A stretch of 64,000 bases of DNA from Branchiibius sp. NY16-3462-2 (GTDB lineage: Bacteria; Actinomycetota; Actinomycetes; Actinomycetales; Dermatophilaceae). Where the stretch lies: positions 124,001-188,000 of the forward strand of contig NZ_LVCF01000035.1 in assembly GCF_001594145.1 (NCBI RefSeq), read 5' to 3'. The translations under genes were made by a program, and so were the position numbers. Shown one piece after another: positions 61,286 to 64,000 of the stretch. Below the pieces are notes generated by a model that had not been told where the DNA came from, made no database searches, and was given only the letters and a program-made list of their open reading frames with translations. How positions within the stretch are numbered: the first letter of the stretch is position 1; every line of letters starts with the position of its first letter.

Positions 61286-61971
61286 ATATCGAGACGGGTA
61301 CCCGCCAGCGGGTGCTTCGTACCGTCTCCGAGCAGGGCCCGATCACGGCCGTCGAACTCGCTGAGCGTCTCGAGGTGACTCCCACGGCGATCCGCCGGCA
61401 TCTGGATGCCCTGGTCGCCGAGGGTCAGTTGTCCGAACGCGACGCCCAGCGTGACCAGCACGGTGAGCGGCGCCGCGGCCGCCCGGCCCGGGCCTACGTC
61501 GTCACCGACGCGGGGCACTCGCGGCTGCGCTCGGACTACGACGACCTGGCCGCCGACCTGTTGGCCTTCCTGGCCGAGCAGGGTGGCGACGAAGCGGTAC
61601 AGGCCTACGCACGGCGTCGTGCGTCGGTGATCGCCGAGGGTCTGGAGCTACCCGCCGAAGGCACCGTCGCCGAGCGCACCGAAGCGTTGGCGACAGCCCT
61701 GAACGCCCGTGGTTTCGCAACGTCGACCCGCCCGTTGGGGGCTGGCGTGCAGTTGTGCCAGGGGCACTGCCCGGTGCAGCACGTCGCCGAGCAGTTCCCA
61801 GCACTGTGTGAGGCCGAGACGGAAATGTTCTCGCAGGCGCTCGGTGTTCACGTACAGAGACTGGCTTCGTTGGCACACGGTGATCACGTGTGCACGACCT
61901 TCGTGCCGACCCCTGCCCAGCCAGGCATCGGTCAGCACCCGCAATCCACCACCCGAAGGGACGAATCATGA
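61282..61971 (+). CDS. sufR: SufR, Fe-S cluster-sensing repressor of the suf operon
   Basis: 229-aa winged-helix regulator. The N-terminal DNA-binding part is ITAVELAERLEVTPTAIRRHLDALV. The C-terminal half has Cys at about 159, 163, 176 and 204 (CQGHC, then ALC and HVC), with spacings 4, 13 and 28 identical to those I recall for the cluster-ligating Cys of M. tuberculosis SufR. It should repress suf when holding a [4Fe-4S] cluster and release it when clusters are damaged. GTG 61282 lies inside its own operator. ATGA overlap with sufB. First gene of the operon. Confidence 0.9.
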   Translation: MNIETGTRQRVLRTVSEQGPITAVELAERLEVTPTAIRRHLDALVAEGQLSERDAQRDQHGERRRGRPARAYVVTDAGHSRLRSDYDDLAADLLAFLAEQGGDEAVQAYARRRASVIAEGLELPAEGTVAERTEALATALNARGFATSTRPLGAGVQLCQGHCPVQHVAEQFPALCEAETEMFSQALGVHVQRLASLAHGDHVCTTFVPTPAQPGIGQHPQSTTRRDES

Positions 61972-63386
61972 GCACGATCGAAGAGCTCAACCCCGGCTTG
62001 GAGGGCATCGGACGGTATGAGTACGGCTGGGCCGACTCAGACACCGCCGGCGCCAGCGCCCGTCGAGGGCTGTCAGAGGACGTCGTGCGCGACATCTCCG
62101 GGCGTAAGAGTGAGCCGGAATGGATGACCAAACTCCGGCTCAAGGCGCTGTCCCTCTTCGACAAGAAGCCGATGCCGTCCTGGGGGAGCGACCTGACCGG
62201 GATCGACTTCCAGAACATCAAGTACTTCGTGAAGTCCACCGAGAAGCAGGCGACCACCTGGGACGAACTGCCCGAGGACATCAAGAACACCTACGACAAG
62301 CTCGGTATCCCCGAGGCGGAGAAGCAGCGCCTGGTCGCCGGTGTGGCCGCGCAGTATGAGTCCGAGGTCGTCTACCACCAGATCCGTGAGGACCTGGAGG
62401 AGAAGGGCGTCATCTTCGTCGACACCGACACCGGTCTGCGTGAGCACGAGGACCTCTTCAAGGAGTACTTCGGCTCCGTGATCCCGGCCGGCGACAACAA
62501 GTTCGCCTCGCTGAACACCGCTGTGTGGTCTGGCGGTTCGTTCATCTACGTGCCCAAGGGTGTCCACGTCGACATCCCGCTGCAGGCGTACTTCCGGATC
62601 AACACCGAGAACATGGGTCAGTTCGAGCGGACGCTGATCATCGCCGACGAGGACTCCTACGTGCACTACGTGGAGGGTTGCACCGCGCCGATCTACCAGT
62701 CCGACTCGCTGCACTCCGCGGTGGTCGAGATCATCGTGAAGAAGAACGCCCGGGTGCGGTACACGACGATCCAGAACTGGTCGAACAACGTCTACAACCT
62801 GGTGACCAAGCGTGCGACCTGCGAGGCCGGCGCCACCATGGAGTGGATCGACGGCAATATCGGTTCCAAGGTGACCATGAAGTACCCGGCCGTCTTCCTG
62901 CTGGGCGAGCACGCCAAGGGCGAGACGCTGTCCATCGCCTTCGCCGGCGAGGGTCAGCACCAGGACGCCGGTTCCAAGATGGTGCACGCCGCGCCCAACA
63001 CCAGCTCGACGATCGTGTCCAAGTCGGTGGCCCGCGGCGGCGGCCGCACGTCGTACCGCGGTCTGGTGCAGGTCCTGCCCGGCGCCAGCAACTCCAAGTC
63101 CTCGGTGGTCTGTGACGCGCTGCTGGTCGACCAGATCAGCCGCAGCGACACCTACCCCTATGTCGACGTCCGCGAGGACGACGTGCAGATGGGTCACGAG
63201 GCCACCGTGTCCAAGGTGAGCGAGGACCAGATGTTCTATCTGCAGTCGCGCGGTCTGACCGAGACCGAGGCGATGGCGATGATCGTGCGCGGCTTCGTCG
63301 AGCCGATCGCTCGCGAGTTGCCGATGGAATACGCCCTCGAGCTCAACCGCCTCATCGAACTGCAGATGGAAGGAGCCGTCGGCTGA
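61968..63386 (+). CDS. sufB: Fe-S cluster assembly scaffold SufB
   Basis: 472-aa scaffold of the SufBC2D complex on which Fe-S clusters are built. The sequence contains AVWSGGSFIYVPKGVHVDIPLQAYFRIN, the conserved beta-helix core (quoted here as WSGGSFIYVPKGV), YVEGCTAPIYQ with a conserved Cys, and RGLVQVLPGASNSKSSVVCDALLVD, whose Cys is the likely cluster/sulfur ligand region (VVCDALL). ATG 61968 overlaps the sufR stop (ATGA) and has GAAGGGA upstream. sufD starts by TGATG overlap. No intein is present, unlike some mycobacterial SufB proteins. Confidence 0.97.
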   Translation: MSTIEELNPGLEGIGRYEYGWADSDTAGASARRGLSEDVVRDISGRKSEPEWMTKLRLKALSLFDKKPMPSWGSDLTGIDFQNIKYFVKSTEKQATTWDELPEDIKNTYDKLGIPEAEKQRLVAGVAAQYESEVVYHQIREDLEEKGVIFVDTDTGLREHEDLFKEYFGSVIPAGDNKFASLNTAVWSGGSFIYVPKGVHVDIPLQAYFRINTENMGQFERTLIIADEDSYVHYVEGCTAPIYQSDSLHSAVVEIIVKKNARVRYTTIQNWSNNVYNLVTKRATCEAGATMEWIDGNIGSKVTMKYPAVFLLGEHAKGETLSIAFAGEGQHQDAGSKMVHAAPNTSSTIVSKSVARGGGRTSYRGLVQVLPGASNSKSSVVCDALLVDQISRSDTYPYVDVREDDVQMGHEATVSKVSEDQMFYLQSRGLTETEAMAMIVRGFVEPIARELPMEYALELNRLIELQMEGAVG

Positions 63387-64000
63387 TGTCGTTGCTGACG
63401 CCCGAAAAGAGTCACGTCGACCCGTCCGCCCAGGTGTCGGCCGGGGTCATCCCCGACCAGTCGCGCGCCGAGCGCCGCACGTCCTTCGACGTTGCCGACT
63501 TCCCGATCCCCAACGGGCGCGAAGAGGAGTGGCGCTTCACCCCGGTTGACCGGTTGGGTCCGTTGTTCCGCGATGAAGCCACCGGCGAGCACCTGGACTG
63601 GCGCGAGGAGCTGCCCGCGGGCGCGACCCTGAGCACCATCTCGGTCCAGGAGTGGCGCGACCTCGGCCTGGCCATCCCGGCCGACCGCGCCGCCGCCGTG
63701 GCGGCCGCCCACTCCGGTGGGGTCGCCGTGCTGGATATCGCCCCGGAAGCCGAGCTGACCGAGCCGGTCCGCATCGACCTGACCGGCATGGAGCGCAAGA
63801 CCGTGCACGGCCACCTGCTGGTGCGGGTCGGCAAGCACGCCCACGCCACCGTGGTCCTGAGCCACCACGGGATCGCCGACTACAGCGAAGTCCTCACCGT
63901 CGACGTCCAGGACGGCGCCAACCTGACGCTGGTCACCACCGCGGAGTGGGACGATGCGGCCATCCACCTCGGGCAGTACGACGCGGTCGTACGCCGCGAC
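63386..64000 (+). CDS. sufD: Fe-S cluster assembly protein SufD (partial, runs off the window)
   Basis: First 205 codons of sufD, open to the right edge of the window. The N-terminal region FPIPNGREEEWRFTPVDRL is the SufD pattern (P-x-x-x-EEWR[FY]T), and VHGHLLVRVGKHAHATVVLSHHG with LTVDVQDGANLTLVT starts the beta-helix domain shared with SufB. It forms the SufBC2D scaffold with SufB. ATG 63386 shares its A with the sufB stop codon (TGATG), so translation is coupled. The remaining suf genes (sufC, sufS, sufU) are expected beyond the edge but are not seen. Confidence 0.93.
   Translation, partial: MSLLTPEKSHVDPSAQVSAGVIPDQSRAERRTSFDVADFPIPNGREEEWRFTPVDRLGPLFRDEATGEHLDWREELPAGATLSTISVQEWRDLGLAIPADRAAAVAAAHSGGVAVLDIAPEAELTEPVRIDLTGMERKTVHGHLLVRVGKHAHATVVLSHHGIADYSEVLTVDVQDGANLTLVTTAEWDDAAIHLGQYDAVVRRD

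Overview
The window is high-GC DNA with densely packed genes, ATGA/GTGA/TGATG gene overlaps, many GTG starts and a set of actinobacterial signature genes (rbpA, whiA, opcA, a CoaE-GrpB fusion, a UvrA-Rieske-UvrC neighbourhood, SufR-SufB-SufD). It looks like a chromosomal segment of a Micrococcales-type actinobacterium. A Dermacoccaceae-like genus is a guess that I cannot confirm from sequence alone. I see no tRNA, rRNA, CRISPR array, prophage or insertion sequence.

Layout. (1) 26-11931 is a cell-envelope glycan region. It holds a GT4 glycosyltransferase, two methyltransferases coupled to an AftD-type arabinofuranosyltransferase, a membrane acyltransferase, a three-gene D-glycero-D-manno-heptose module (HddA-type kinase, GmhA isomerase, GmhB phosphatase), a DUF3068 membrane protein and a UDP-glucuronate-decarboxylase-like enzyme. 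(2) 11937-16162 holds a methyltransferase, rpsA with a strong UUCG-loop terminator, a four-helix membrane protein and the coaE-grpB fusion. (3) 16297-20541 is a complete carbohydrate ABC importer. (4) 20545-29551 is a mixed region: GNAT, MFS exporter, an unusual lipoate ligase, an iron-regulated siderophore-interacting protein, a DUF222/HNH protein, a methyltransferase, two poorly known genes, a TrmH methyltransferase and a CHAP lipoprotein. (5) 29625-41674 carries uvrB, uvrA and uvrC, with a GH15-MBL-NlpC/P60-EamA operon on the opposite strand and a Rieske lipoprotein between uvrA and uvrC. (6) 41688-47979 is the classical rapZ-yvcK-whiA-gap-pgk-tpi-secG block, followed by rbpA. (7) 48469-55218 (minus strand) is the pentose-phosphate operon tkt-tal-zwf-opcA-pgl. 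(8) 55424-58797 holds the haem O/haem A synthases with a two-gene ABC exporter. (9) 58848-61219 is a tandem pair of GH3 enzymes. (10) 61282-64000 is the start of the suf operon; sufD runs off the right edge.

Regulation visible in the sequence: more than a dozen genes have a TANNNT hexamer ending exactly 6 (sometimes 7-8) bases before the start codon, as expected for leaderless transcripts. An IdeR/DtxR-type iron box precedes the siderophore-interacting gene. The suf promoter combines a degenerate iron box over its -35 with a SufR-type inverted repeat covering the start codon. The best candidate for an undescribed system is the heptose module embedded in the envelope-glycan region.
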